64,000 nt of DNA from Calliopum simillimum (GCA_951812925.1 OX638370.1:102500897-102564896); one strand, 5' to 3'; numbered from the stretch's first letter, positions 31,506 to 42,495 are shown. The notes: generated from the sequence alone by a model not told the origin. Numbers and translations are program-made.

Positions 31506-32190
31506 AGCAGTTTTTTAAAAAAAGTATTACATCACAACAGAGTTGTGGATGGGAGGATTTTCAACGTCGCTTATTCTGAATTCGAGATCGGTTTTTTTGA
31601 AAACAAAGAAGCGGATCTATTAGTGGACAATTTTATTTAAGAATGATTATACTACGACAAAATTGTGATTACGGGAGTTTTTGGGGTCACTGACTTTGAA
31701 ACTTTTTGGAAAACAAAATAGTGGATTCAAAATGTCAGACAATTTTCTTTAAGGATGATTATATCACGACAAAATTGTGGCTAGGAGGGTTTTTGAACTC
31801 ACTGTTTCCAAATTTTGGATAAAAGTTTTCGAAAACATAATGGTAGACAATTTCGGACCATATGGAAGGTGGGCGTATCCTTGGTCCAATCACATCCATT
31901 TCAACTGATTATTGTTGTATTTGAAATTGTACGGCGATTTGAAATGTTGAGCTATGTGAGAGGTGGGCGTGTCCTTGATTTGATTACGCTCATTTTGAAT
32001 TAATAGGTATATGCTACTAATTATATCACAGATGTCAAAAATTATTTTTGTGGTTCAAACATTCACGATGTTATGGCGATTTCAAATTTTGGGCTATGTG
32101 TTCTTGGTCCCATCACATCCATTTTCAACAAATAACTAGATGCCATCAACACTATCTCAGTTATCAAATTTTATTGCTTTATCTCAAACG
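31506..32190. repeat. two short tandem arrays, ~118-bp and ~110-bp units
   Basis: The first array has AYCACRACARARTTGTGG-type phrases near 31530, 31650 and 31765, spaced about 118 bases, each followed by a GTGGACAATTT or GTCAGACAATTT line. The second starts at 31866 with GGTGGGCGTRTCCTTG at 31867 and 31962 and a third partial copy near 32100, joined by GGCGATTTSAAAT. They appear to be related GC-box style repeats. Noncoding. Confidence 0.6.
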
Positions 32191-32998
32191 TTTTGGCCAT
32201 TATTAATTTTACGAAACTTGAGCGTTGTGAGAATACAGAAAAGTTGCTAAAGAAATACTCATCGTAGTCCAAAATGCGGTGTGAATGAACCTCTCGTATA
32301 TTAAACATTTAAATGATCGCGCTGTTGCTTCATAAAACTTTTAAGTTACACAGAGTGATAAATTCGTTGATTTGGGAAATAAAATTAGCATAAGTTGGGG
32401 TACATTTGACACGGGGGCACATTTGACAGTGCCATTTTTGGAGTTAATACGCCTTTCGAACTATTTAGATTGCAAGCAACTTGATAAACTTTGACAGTTT
32501 TGCGAATAAAGTTGAATTGTTTTTTAAAAGTGAGTATCCATGTTTGTTAACACTTACTATTATAAAAAAATTAAAGTGTTTTTTGTCAAAAATAAATAAT
32601 ATAAATTTAAAGAAACTAAAAATTCTTCAAGAGGTCTTAGGGCACAATTGACGTTTCTGAAATGTGCCCCATATTCCAGAGATATGTGTTTGAATATTTT
32701 ATTAGACGAAAGCTATAGTTTTCAATCCAAATATATGGCACATCAAGTATTGACGATGTGCAAAGAAAAAGAATTTCAAAGATTTTCCATAAAAAAAATT
32801 TAAGAAAAAATTTTTTTTTTTGCTAAAACTAATTTTAAAGATTTCTCAAAACATGGCCGTCACATTTCGTCAATATTCTTATAATGCGGGAATTATTGGT
32901 TTTTTGTATACCTTGTAGTTTTTTAGCAATGGAACTTGAAAATTTTTTTTTTTTGTCCACCTAGTGGGTGTAAATCAATCCACAAAATAAAGTTAAAA
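32191..32998. other. no gene seen
   Basis: AT-rich. The phrase GGGGYACATTTGACA occurs twice close together near 32398-32430 as a minor direct repeat. No ORF longer than a chance one. Confidence 0.4.
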
Positions 32999-33801
32999 CT
33001 AGTAAGGGTGTTACCTTTGGCCTGGCCAAACATTAAATACCCTACACAGCAGTATTTTGAAAATTTTGCTAATATGGGAGGTGCCACGCCCTCCAAATTC
33101 ACCCAGTTTTTTCTCAGAGTTTGCATTTATAGTTCTTAGTATATAAGTGAAATTTGGTTGGATTATCTGAAAAAATATTTTCAGAATATCGTTTTGAAGC
33201 TTTTGCTTATATGGGAGGAGCCACGCCCTCTTGTCCGATTTTATCCAGTTTTTGCTTAAAGCTTGCATTTATAGTTTTTAGTGTCCGAGTCAAATCTAGT
33301 TTGATTATCTCAAAAAACGCTTTCAGTACAGCGTTTTGAAGCTTTTGCTTATATGATAGGTGCCACGCCCTCTTGTCCGAATTCGAACAGCTTTTTCTCA
33401 GAGCTTGCACTGACAATTCGTAGTATTTATGTGTATTTTGGTTGCATTGTTGTGAAATATACTCCAAAATTTGCATTTTGAAGATATTTTTTGTATGGGC
33501 GGTAGGCGTGTCCGTTGACCGATTTCGCTCATTTTCAATCCCCCGAGCTTACTTTAACGATGGAGGCTGTGTACCAAATTTCATTGAATTATCTTGCTTA
33601 GTTTTCACAAAAAATGTATTTCCACACACAGCCGTTACCCAGCCAGCCATCCACCCAGCCAGACAGACGGACATGGCTATATCGACTCAGGAGGTGACGC
33701 TGATCAAGAATATATATACTTTTACATATCTGCCACGCCTCCTTCTCTGCGTTACAAACGGAAGGACAAAGTGAATATACCCTGGGTGTAGGGTATAAAA
33801 A
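32999..33801 (-). mobile_element. Helitron-like repeat, complete, three internal ~140-bp units
   Basis: On the minus strand it runs from the TATACCCTACACCCAGGG head (about 33800) to the CTAG end at 32999-33002, preceded by the hairpin TTTGGCCAGGCCAAA. Three internal units are marked by GCCACGCCCTC near 33080, 33220 and 33364 and by GTTTTGAAGCTTTTGCTTAT. Other copies have one or two units. A central tandem array with ~150-base units is the layout described for DINE-TR1-type Helitrons in Drosophila. No coding capacity, so non-autonomous. The many ORFs in this range are repeat shadows. Confidence 0.8.
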
Positions 33802-34040
33802 TTGTCACGTGACTTTTTAGAAAAAAATCCCCGTGGTTCTGACAGACATTAAGCGCAAACCAAATTTTTTGGAAAACGTTTGTTTTTCATCTACTTTTCT
33901 GTTAAAAAAATTAAAAAAATTTTTTTTTTTTTTTGAAAAAATCAAGTTTTAAGATTTTTCAAAAAACTTTTCAAAATTTAAAAATGGAAATCAAAATTAA
34001 ATTTAAAACGCTGCATGAGTTCGAAAATAAAAATGATATA
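33802..34040. other. no gene seen
   Basis: Homopolymer-rich spacer between the Helitron-like repeat and the MITE. Confidence 0.5.
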
Positions 34041-34278
34041 CAGGCATGTTCTGAAATCCGATTCATTCGGAATCGGAATGAAAGCAATTTTCAAGAGCTC
34101 CGCATTTTGCCAATTAACACCAAATCAGAATTCTGCTTCGGTAAATCAAATAGGAACCATTAGCACATTTTATTTGTGGAAAAATAAATCCGATTCCACC
34201 TTATTTATCGCAATGCAGAGCTTTTAAAGATTGCTTTCATTCCGATTCCGAAGTAAATCGGATTTCAGAACATGCCTG
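34041..34278. mobile_element. MITE, 238 bp, TIR CAGGCATGTTCTGAAATCCG
   Basis: The left end CAGGCATGTTCTGAAATCCG and the right end CGGATTTCAGAACATGCCTG are perfect inverted repeats over 20 bases. The arms continue with GGAATCGGAATGAAAGCAAT against ATTGCTTTCATTCCGATTCC. This is the better-preserved sister of 13621-13859. No clear target duplication. Confidence 0.9.
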
Positions 34279-36030
34279 ATAAATTTATTTTTGACAAAAT
34301 GGCGGATATTAAAAAAAAAAGCCTTGATTTTTCGCAAAAACATTATTTTGATATATTTGATATATATTTACAAAACATAACTTGCAAAAAAAAAAAATGT
34401 CCGCAAAACTAGTAATGAGTGGTCTCTAAACTGAGCACTTAAAACAACCCTGTACATTTTTATAAAATCTGAGAATCCAACTGCAAATTTTGAATAATTT
34501 GAGATGGAAACGGTTTTATATCACTCAAGAAGCGGCAAATTAAGGATACATCAAAATATGCTTGCTTGATATTTTTTAAATATACCAAAATGGTATAAAT
34601 TCAAAGATCTTGCGCCTATTATTGTGACCACTCACGCGAAATGAGGTCTTCAGTAAATACGCACGAAGTTCTTGCGATACTTCAGTAAAAGCCTTTTGTC
34701 TTTTTCTGGCACAGTTAAAACCGTGTAATTTGTATTGAAAAGAATTGAACTGATTTTTGTTAGGTCAACTAAATAATAATCACTTACGTACTTATTAAAT
34801 GATTTCAAAACCAACATTTCATTGTTTCACTATCATTCGGACAGACACCACAATACAAATATGTAGTACCAAAAATTCTTATTGTATTTAAATTATCAAT
34901 AGATTTGTCAACAAGTTGCCAGCGCTTGTATACAAATCAAGAAGACCATGATATGAAATTGTCAATGGTCATAGACCGAGTACAAATTTTATTTTTATAT
35001 TTTATTGTTTTTATATTTTTATGAAGAACAAGAAAAATTTAAAAAAAAAAAACCCAAAAATATTAATAATTTTGTGTGCCATTGTTTCTACAGGTTATAA
35101 TTATATTTACGCATTGCTGAACTGACACTGTGTCATACCAACCAGCCAAATAAACAAAAAAAAAAAGTCTATAGATCAAAAAACAACAGTTTGCAAAATT
35201 CTAACAAATTCCACCAGGTGTACTAAAAATTTGCTAAAAATAATAAAAATTACTAAGAATAAATCAAGATTATGTTTAATTTGTTTCATGATGACAACAA
35301 GCTCTTTCATTAATTTTTGCATAATTTCGCAATAAAACCCGCATCAATGGTGAGTTAGAAAAGAGTTAGCAAATTTACGAAATTTGAACCCATAATTAAG
35401 ATAATTGAAGAAGTAATACGAGTGAGGTTTCTTAGTCATCATAGATCTATAGAATTTTAAACATGAATGTGTCAGTTTGTTGCTTTTAAGAAAAAAAAAT
35501 TTAACCAAGTTGTTCACGCCTCGCTGCCTGGGTTATAAGAAGTCATGTTATGACCAATTTTATGAAATATTTAAGTATAATAGTATTTGTATTTTCTTAG
35601 AGAAAATATGATGAACTTAACCCTTTAATTGAAAGTTAATCTGGTCATTCAGAGCTAAGGATAGTATATACTATACTACGCTGGAATTGATAAAAAATAC
35701 AAACAAATCTTAAAAATATTGGACACGTTTTTTTGATTAAAAGTTTTTGTTTTTGTCAATAACAGCTCCATCTATACCGAAAAAGAAAAAAATGTTTCGG
35801 ATAAAACTGCAATTTCCGCAATTAAAATTTGGGGTTCCCAATTAACATTTTGAAGTTGCCCCCACTTTAAGGGGGTTCAAGATTGGTAACAATGATAAGC
35901 TCTTTTTATAATGTTGAACGCATGTTTTTTTTTTGTTTTTAACGTGTAGTTTTCAAAATATGTAACCGTTGCGGGACTTTTGGGACAGCCGATATGATTT
36001 CTACAACTTCTTCGCCGTACTGATAAGCTA
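34279..36030. other. no gene seen
   Basis: AT-rich sequence with no transposon end, no recognisable exon and no RNA gene. The region near 35800-35880 has a GGGTTCCCAATTAAC/GGGGGTTCAAG patch that I cannot place. Confidence 0.4.
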
Positions 36031-36039
36031 CAATGACTT

Positions 36040-37622
36040 ATTAATGATTATGGTTAGGTTAGGTTAGGGTGGTGGCAATATTGCCACACATAGACCTCAA
36101 GGGTCCATAGTGATACCACAAACTCTCTTATTAACGTCTATTCATAAACTGTGGTCCTTTCAATATGGTGTTTGTCCAAACTGAAGGATCCTGTAAGCAC
36201 AGCGAATCTTTTAATGTCACTTAGGTGAATTTTAGTGAGTTCTTTTAGGGAATTAAAAAATGGCTGACCAAAGCATTTCAGTCTAGTTCTTGCAAGAGCA
36301 GGACAAAGATATAAAAGGCGTTCAATTGTTTCCTCTTCCTCAGGCTCGTGACAGTTTCTGCACCAGTTGTTGGAGACTATGCCCAGTCTAAAGGCATGAT
36401 GACCAATTAGACAATGACCAGACACAACTCTAGTCAGCAGGCTGCACTCACTCCTCGTCAGAGATAGTAAATATTTGGAAAAATCTGCTTTGAGAAAACA
36501 AGGCCAAAAATACTTTGTTATAGCGCTGGTTGGGGATTGTTCCCAGCGTCTATTCGCTACTGAGAACATTTGAGCGTTCTTTAAAGAGAAGAAATGTTGA
36601 AGCGGTGCTGGAATTTTAATGTGTTGGTCTTCTAAAAGAGCTCCCGTTTTTGCTGATAGATCTGCCTTTTCATTTCCTAAAATTTCGCAATGTGACGGCA
36701 CCCACTGAAGGGATACCTGGTTATTTTCACTAAGGGAAGTTAAAGCGGTAAAACATTCAAAAACTGTCTTTGATTTAATAAAGTTTGATTTTAAAGCTTT
36801 TAAAGCAGCTTGACTATCGACGTATAGAGCAATTTCCTTCTCGCTTACACTTTCTTTAAGGTAATCGACCGCTTTGTTAATCGCGAAAATTTCCGCTTGG
36901 AAAATGCTGCACTCATCTGGCAATTTAAATGAGTATTCTACGTTTGAGTTGGAGACATAGAAACCTGCTCCAACCCCATTATCTGATTTAGAGCCATCTG
37001 TGTATACGTTTATTACTTCGGTTGGATCTTCACCTCGTGTGTTCCAGAATTCTCTAGACGGGAATGTGACCAAGAATTTTTTCTCCATAGAAAGCTTAGG
37101 AATCATGTAGTCAGTAGTAATACTCTCAATATTACCTACGTTACTGTGTCCGTAAGGCCTTAGCTTAAGGCCCCCCGATTCTTTAAGCCTAAGTATAGTA
37201 TTATAAGCCACTCCCTTGGTAAAGAGATCAATAGGTAACAAAAAAAGTATAGCGTTTAAGGATTCTGAAGAGGTAGACCTCAGGGCACCAGTGATGCCGA
37301 TGCTTAAAAGACGTTGTAATCGTTCTAGTTTCTTTTGTATATATGCTGTGTTTAGCGCGGTCAACCAAACATGTATTGCATACAATAAGATGGGCCTCAC
37401 TATTGCAGTGTAGATCCAGATGGTGATTTTAGGGTCAAAGCCCCAAGTGATTCCGTAGAATTTTTTACATGCAAAGAAAGCACCGTATGCCTTTTTATAC
37501 GATTTTCTATTTAATATATAATGATTATGGCTCAGGAAATCGAAAGGAACAACGCATAGAGAAATGAACAAAACAGCAGGTAGAGGCTTAAGCATGAACA
37601 CGTAGAGTTGATGCATAGGCAC
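36040..37622 (-). mobile_element. 5'-truncated I/LOA-type LINE with RNase H
   Basis: On the minus strand: thumb region and C-terminal part of ORF2, RNase H, a CCHC-like zinc motif, stop at 36138, a 3' UTR of about 90 bases and a terminal TAACCTAACCTAACC tail (plus strand GGTTAGGTTAGGTTAGGG near 36052-36069). The RT catalytic core is missing through truncation. The true 5' junction is near 37510-37620, where recognisable LINE sequence ends. Confidence 0.8.
36138..37622 (-). CDS. LINE ORF2 C-terminal fragment: RT thumb, RNase H, zinc knuckle
   Basis: 494 codons are open. From about residue 40: YKKAYGAFFACKKFYGITWG and VRPILLYAIHVW (typical end of the RT region). RNase H follows with VYTDGSKSDNGVGAGFY (Asp), IFQAEIFAINKA (Glu), ALYVDSQAALKAL (Asp) and QWVPSHCEILGNEKADLSAK (His, Asp), so all the catalytic acids are present. 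Then comes CRNCHEPEEEETIERLLYLCPA, a CxxC..HxxxxC-type motif. RNase H places it in the I/LOA group. The first ~40 residues do not resemble a LINE and probably precede the truncation point. The frame is intact, but it cannot be active without RT and endonuclease. Confidence 0.85.
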   Translation of the reverse strand: MPMHQLYVFMLKPLPAVLFISLCVVPFDFLSHNHYILNRKSYKKAYGAFFACKKFYGITWGFDPKITIWIYTAIVRPILLYAIHVWLTALNTAYIQKKLERLQRLLSIGITGALRSTSSESLNAILFLLPIDLFTKGVAYNTILRLKESGGLKLRPYGHSNVGNIESITTDYMIPKLSMEKKFLVTFPSREFWNTRGEDPTEVINVYTDGSKSDNGVGAGFYVSNSNVEYSFKLPDECSIFQAEIFAINKAVDYLKESVSEKEIALYVDSQAALKALKSNFIKSKTVFECFTALTSLSENNQVSLQWVPSHCEILGNEKADLSAKTGALLEDQHIKIPAPLQHFFSLKNAQMFSVANRRWEQSPTSAITKYFWPCFLKADFSKYLLSLTRSECSLLTRVVSGHCLIGHHAFRLGIVSNNWCRNCHEPEEEETIERLLYLCPALARTRLKCFGQPFFNSLKELTKIHLSDIKRFAVLTGSFSLDKHHIERTTVYE

Positions 37623-37839
37623 GCCGCACAGTGGTCTAGAATGCTATTCTATTAATAAAAAATAATAGTGAATAGTGGGCGTTTTCTTGTTCCATCACAA
37701 CCATTTTCAACCCCTTATTCCAAAAACTTGGCAACAATGGGTTAAAGTAATTTTCAAAAATATTCTACAAAAAATTTAACAATGCGTTTTTTTTTTTTTT
37801 TTTGGACAGTGGATTTAAAAACTTCAAAAATCGTTAAAA

Positions 37840-38360
37840 AAAATATGACGTGTTGAACAAAAACGACAAGACACGGATTTTTTTTTTAACCCATATTAGC
37901 CCAGGGGGTAGCTTTCTAACCCTAAACTTAAATAGGGATTTCTATGAAACTAGAATTTCTAAAGTTATTTGTTGTTACGTATTTGATCATAAAATGCTTA
38001 GAATCGTCGAAGAAATACTTGTGAAATGTTTGGGAATTTTTGGAAAGTTAAAAAAAAATTTTTTTTTTGGACGAATCTAAACATTTTATGCCAAGTAAAT
38101 TTTTTTCCCAAAACCAACTGGAAAAGGTCGTTGGAAAAGGAGATCCAAGAATCGGGAAAATCGTGGCAAGAGATCAAAGTCATCGCAAGGGATCGTGACA
38201 AACGGAGAGATTTCATATTGGCCCTATGCTCCTCCTAGGAGTTAAAGGAGAATACATACATACATAAATTTTTTTCGTAAAATGCCTTCCTCTTGAGTAC
38301 ACAAAGAGTTTTGCCTGCCGCGGGCGTTCAAAAACCAAAAACTCTCATCTAGCGACCGAA
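37840..38360. repeat. diverged relative of the foldback family, interrupted by a LINE tail
   Basis: AAAATGCTTAGAATCGTC (about 37990) and GAATCTAAACATTTTATGCC (about 38074) correspond to AAAATGCTTAGAATTGTCC and its inverse in the 43979-45034 element. The sequence after the LINE insertion (CGTAAAATGCCTTCCTCTTG) corresponds to CGTTAGATGCCTTGCTTTTA there. The copy is old and partial. Confidence 0.55.
38108..38264 (+). mobile_element. LINE 3' end, 157 bp, with 12-bp target duplication
   Basis: It is flanked by perfect TAAATTTTTTTC repeats (38096-38107 and 38265-38276). It encodes the last ~40 residues of a LINE protein, with NWKRSLEKEIQESGKSWQEI and ARDRDKRRDFILALCSS, then stop, a very short 3' UTR (GAGTTAAAGGAGAATACA) and a TACATACATACA tail. 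Short 3' UTR plus microsatellite tail suits RTE-like LINEs. The clade is a guess. Confidence 0.85.
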
Positions 38361-38928
38361 TCCCATAATTTTAAAGCTTATGCTTTAATTTAAAGTACTT
38401 TTAAAAAAAATGTAAGGGGGATTTTTTTAAAAAAAAATTCAAAAGTATTTTTAAGTTTAAAAAATTTTTGTGAATAAAAATTTTTTCCACCAAGTAATAT
38501 TTTTTGTAAAAAGAACACTTAAAAATTAATGGGACCAGTTACTAACATATATCAATTTACAAACTTTGATGTTGCTATAAATTTTTGAAAAAACACCCTT
38601 TTCATGAAAATGACTGAAAACGCCAAGTTCAACACCGTGTATTTTAACAAAAAATGGTACTACAACCAAATTGTTCTAGCAAACCGGATCTACCAAATTT
38701 GAGCGAAATCGGAGGCAACAAAATTTTCAGCTGGTATGCTTGGCGTGTTTATACTTTCGGAAAATTTTAACGTTTTTTGAAAGCGACGCCATATTTTGTG
38801 AGCAATATCTATGTTCTGATTCTGAATTATGAAGTTTTTTGACATTTTAGAAACGGTGCCGTAAACAGTTTTGTTATATCGCGTTAAAGTTTTGAGACAT
38901 TCTTGAGCATTTAGCTCTGACGTGCGCA
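38361..38928. other. no gene seen
   Basis: Homopolymer-rich. The minus ORF at 38690-38929 has no domain. Confidence 0.4.
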
Positions 38929-39900
38929 ATATGGCTATTTGGTCAACTGGTCATGGATTACAGGAATATGCATGGGTTTCGATGAAATTAAATGAAAAAC
39001 TTAGGAAATAAAAAAATGTTTGAAATAGTGTTTCAGTTTAGTCCAGTTTCTTTTACCTAATGCCGGAATTTTGTCCTTGAAAATAAGGACTTTTCATGCC
39101 AAGAACCCAATATGGCCACTTAGTCACGTGGTCATGGACTACCGAAAGATAAATGGATTCCAATGAAATCAAATAGAATTCATAGAACATAAAACATTGT
39201 TTGAAACAATATATATTAATTTAGTGCAGTTTTTTTTTCTTTAAGCCAGAATTTTATCCTCCAAAATAAAGACTTTTTATACTAAGAACCAAATATGGCT
39301 ACTTGGTCACCTGGCCATGGACCACTGAAAGATGAGTGGATTCCAAAGAAACCAAATGGGATCCATAGAACATAAAAATAGTGTTTGAAACAATTATATA
39401 TATGAGCCGTTTATTTTGAAAGTGACCTAAGTCCATTTCGGGGCAAAAGTAATGTCATTCACATTATGTGCCGTAATAATCGGTTTTTTGCTCGATAGTA
39501 TTTTTAAAACATCACGCCATTGATTTTACATAATGTGGTAAACTTTCTGTAAAGACAGAATTCAATTTTATTCGTTCTGAACAAAATGCCAGCTGTTTAA
39601 TTCATATTATGCCATTACTTTTGCTCTGAAATTTACTTAGGCCACTTTCAAAATAAACGGCTCATATAATTCTATTAATTTAGTGCAGTTTCTTCTACCT
39701 AAAACCAGAATGTTATATTTGAAAATCAGGACTTCTTATACTAATGACCCAATGTGGTCACTTGGTCGCGTGGTCACTGGCCACTGAAATATGAATGTGC
39801 GCTAATTGAACTAAATGGTTATCAGGTTAGTGGGTTCCATTGATCAAAGAACAACATTTAAAACGACATATCAACGAAACTTTGCAATTTTTTTCAAATG
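38929..39900. repeat. tandem array of ~181-bp units, 3.5 copies
   Basis: Unit starts are marked by ATATGGCTATTTGGTCAACT (38929), ATATGGCCACTTAGTCACGT (39110), ATATGGCTACTTGGTCACCT (39293) and ATGTGGTCACTTGGTCGCGT (39752). Periods are 181, 183 and 459 bases. The third unit is longer because a 264-bp MITE is inserted in it, leaving 195. Each unit carries TTTAGTGCAGTTTCTT- and ATAARGACTTTTYATRC-type lines. Noncoding. Confidence 0.85.
39402..39665. mobile_element. 264-bp MITE in the third tandem unit
   Basis: The ends ATGAGCCGTTTATTTTGAAA and TTTCAAAATAAACGGCTCAT are perfect inverted repeats over 20 bases. The arms continue with GTGACCTAAGT and GCAAAAGTAATG against their complements. The neighbouring tandem units give the empty site (GTTTGAAACAATATATATTA). 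The target sequence is too AT-rich to fix the duplication. Confidence 0.9.
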
Positions 39901-40135
39901 AACTTCCAAAAACTTTACAAAAACCATTTCTGGTGCGAATTGAGTAAATGTATTGGCCCAAGGGTTAGAAATCTACCCCAACCGTAACTCGAAAACCATT
40001 TGAGATATCCAAAAATTTCAACCGATTTTACTAGATTAGGGCCAAATTAGCCTGTGTTCTAAAATTCACAATAAAATTTCAAGAAGATCGGTACCGGGCC
40101 GAATTTTTTGGGTTTTTTTCTTGTGTAAAAAACTG

Positions 40136-40431
40136 TGTCGGACAAAAGTAATGTCATAAGGTGACTCTGCCATAATAATTGTAAATGGCGTAAAATGTCA
40201 TTATGTTTGAAATTTTTTTGTAGATAGATGAAAAATTTAAAATGACGTAAAGCGAGCACAATATTGTGCATTTAAGTGTACAATCAGAAGGTTGTCATTT
40301 GATCGATATCATTTTTTTTGACTTAATACCATCAGTTTTACACATGCAAGTAAGTTTTTCCTGAAAATAAAACACAATTTTTTTAATTTTAACAAAATGC
40401 AAGCCAATTCACACTATGACATTACTTTTGG
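40136..40431. mobile_element. MITE related to the AAAAGTAATG group
   Basis: The left TCGGACAAAAGTAATGTCAT and right ATGACATTACTTTTGGCCGA are inverted repeats. The interior is AT-rich, about 240 bases, without coding potential. The AAAAGTAATG core is shared with the MITE at 39402 and with the mariner end near 21138. Confidence 0.75.
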
Positions 40432-40559
40432 CCGATCTACACTTGTGCACTACAAGTAAATATACAAATCTTCAAAAGCTAAGATTGCACGCATTATGAA
40501 CTCTCACAATAATTTCCGTTATTATTAAATTAATGAAATTAACGCATAATTATGATTAT

Positions 40560-41640
40560 TATTTTATTTTGATTCTGTGTGGGTAGAAAAAGCAGAAAAA
40601 AAGAAAATTGTCGGTTCCAAGATAAGAAGTTTCACTAATTTGGCCAAATCACATAAAAATTAGTGCGTGTGAAAGTTAAGACACGCCAAGCTTACTACAA
40701 ATTTATTAGGTCACCACAATTAAACCTGTGTACTGACGATAGATGGAGAATGATTGCTGGTGGTATGTCAATTGAGATTCTTTCGCGCTATTTCTTGATA
40801 TTCCAGATGATTGTTAAATTTCTCGCGCATTTGCGGATACACGTGAATTTTTGGCGAACTTAATGATCTCGAACTTTCTTCCGTTAACTTCCGCTGGCTG
40901 TCATGATTTATCGTGCAATCATTTTTTATAATTTAATTCAGTTTATTTTAATATTTGTTTTTTTTTCTTTTTAAATGATGATTTATTTGTTTTATGATAC
41001 GAATCTTGTAATACACTCAGGAAATTAAGTTGTTTTTATTTTTATTTGTATTTTTTCGAGTGCACATGCAAAATTATCCAAAAGTATCTCATTAGCAATG
41101 CTCATATTTAAATGTTCTTAGCAGTTGTTGTTGTTGTTGGTATGTTATTCTGAAATATCTGCATTTTATTTACACATATGTACAGTAGATATTCTTTACA
41201 AACTCAAATGGATTTTTTCGCACCCGGCACCACCATCGTCCGTACTCACTAAACAAACGAAACTGAATAAAATTCTGATTTAGTTGTTTAAATCAGTAGA
41301 TACGGATGAAATTATTTATTATTTTGTTTTTGTTGTTGCTCTTCTATTATTTGTTGTTGTTGTGCTTGTACTGTTTTATTCGTTTTTAACATTTTTTTCA
41401 TCATTATTTAGATTTTATGTGTTTTTGTTGTTTTTTGTTTTTTTATTCGAGTCTTTAGATTTTTACTCAGGTGAGACAACGCAGGCCATAAAGTGTCGAA
41501 TCTTTGTTGTTGTTGTTGTTGTGGGTTTTAGCTTTGCACTCCATACTTCATCCAAAACGCCATGCTCTTCCATGCTTTTCTATGCTCATCCTCATCTAAG
41601 AGTGAATGAACATCATTTGTACCTTCCAACTTTTTATCTA
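40560..41640. other. host-like noncoding stretch with GTT runs
   Basis: GTT runs occur at about 41126-41140, 41320-41370 and 41501-41521. The 136-codon plus ORF at 41284-41694 is a translation of these T-rich runs, not a credible gene. This may be an intergenic regulatory region. No exon could be built. Confidence 0.35.
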
Positions 41641-41654
41641 AGTACATACGCAAG

Positions 41655-42100
41655 TACATTAAGGTGGGTCGCCAAAAAAACTTTTTTTTGGTAGCAACTG
41701 AAATATTTTCCTTGCTATATTGTAAGACTTACCACAAAATTTGTTGACTCTGGTGAAAACTTAATGTGGGGTAGCGTTTTTGGTGTAAAAAACACTATTT
41801 TTGAATTCAAAATTTTTTTCTTTGACTACATAGTACGAAAAAAAATATTCACAAAAATTGGCACGTCAAAAAAATTTTCAGGTCTGCAACAGAAAATTGG
41901 GGAAAATTAAATCTCAAAGATGTCACACTTTTATCGTACACCCTGAAAGTATGTTATTTTTTTTATATTTTCTATCACTTCACTGCGGCTTAGATATCAA
42001 CAAAATTCAACGTCATCCGCCTTATTTCGTTCGTTTTGTTTAGTTACAAATTTCCAATATCAAATAGCATACTTTCAGGGTGTACGATTAAAAGGTGGCG
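41655..42100. mobile_element. putative MITE or foldback, copy A
   Basis: It shares order and wording with 49316-49678: AAACTTTTTTTTGG with a GCAACTGAAATATTTTCC line, CACAAAAATT, then CACCCTGAAAGTATGTTATT. Here the last phrase is followed 100 bases later by its inverse (AGCATACTTTCAGGGTGTAC), so the right part folds back. No ORF of note. Ends uncertain. Confidence 0.55.
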
Positions 42101-42184
42101 TGTTTGAGATATGAATATTTTAACTATGTATTATATGGCTTTATGAACTAAAATCAATATTAAGAGCCAGCGAGCAGAACTTTA

Positions 42185-42495
42185 ATATTTTGGATTATAT
42201 TGAGTCTTGGTCTTAGTCTCAATCTTGGTCTTGGTCTCAGTCTAGGTCTTGAAAGAATTTCAACAAATTTTTAAGCATTCAATATTTCCAAACCCTATTT
42301 GTCCAAAGCAGTTGGGTTTTTAAGATGCCAACTTTCGAATTGAGAGATGATTTTATGCTTGAAAGGGGCATGACAAAGTATAACTTACCGAGACTGAAAG
42401 ATGATCTTAATGATCATCGTGACCAAGACCAAGACTATAGCAGTCTTCGTATCGAAAAAGTACCAAGGCTAATTTTGCTCATAACTAAGTACTAC
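42185..42495. mobile_element. partial copy of the CAAGAC-rich foldback
   Basis: CTTGGTCTTAGTCTC-type hexamer repeats, then CCAAAGCAGTTGGGTTTTTA and GAGAGATGATTTTAT, then the inverse hexamers GTGACCAAGACCAAGACTAT and an end GCTAATTTTGCTCATAACTA, match the complete element at 48140-48613 in order. The left end with GTGATGAGC is not recognisable. Confidence 0.75.

Noticed and set aside
36045..36075. TTAGG repeats as an interstitial telomere
   Set aside because: They directly follow a LINE stop codon and 3' UTR and are only three units long, so a LINE tail explains them.
41284..41694. 136-codon plus-strand ORF of Phe/Val/Leu
   Set aside because: Translation of GTT and T runs. The membrane-like composition is a base-composition artefact.
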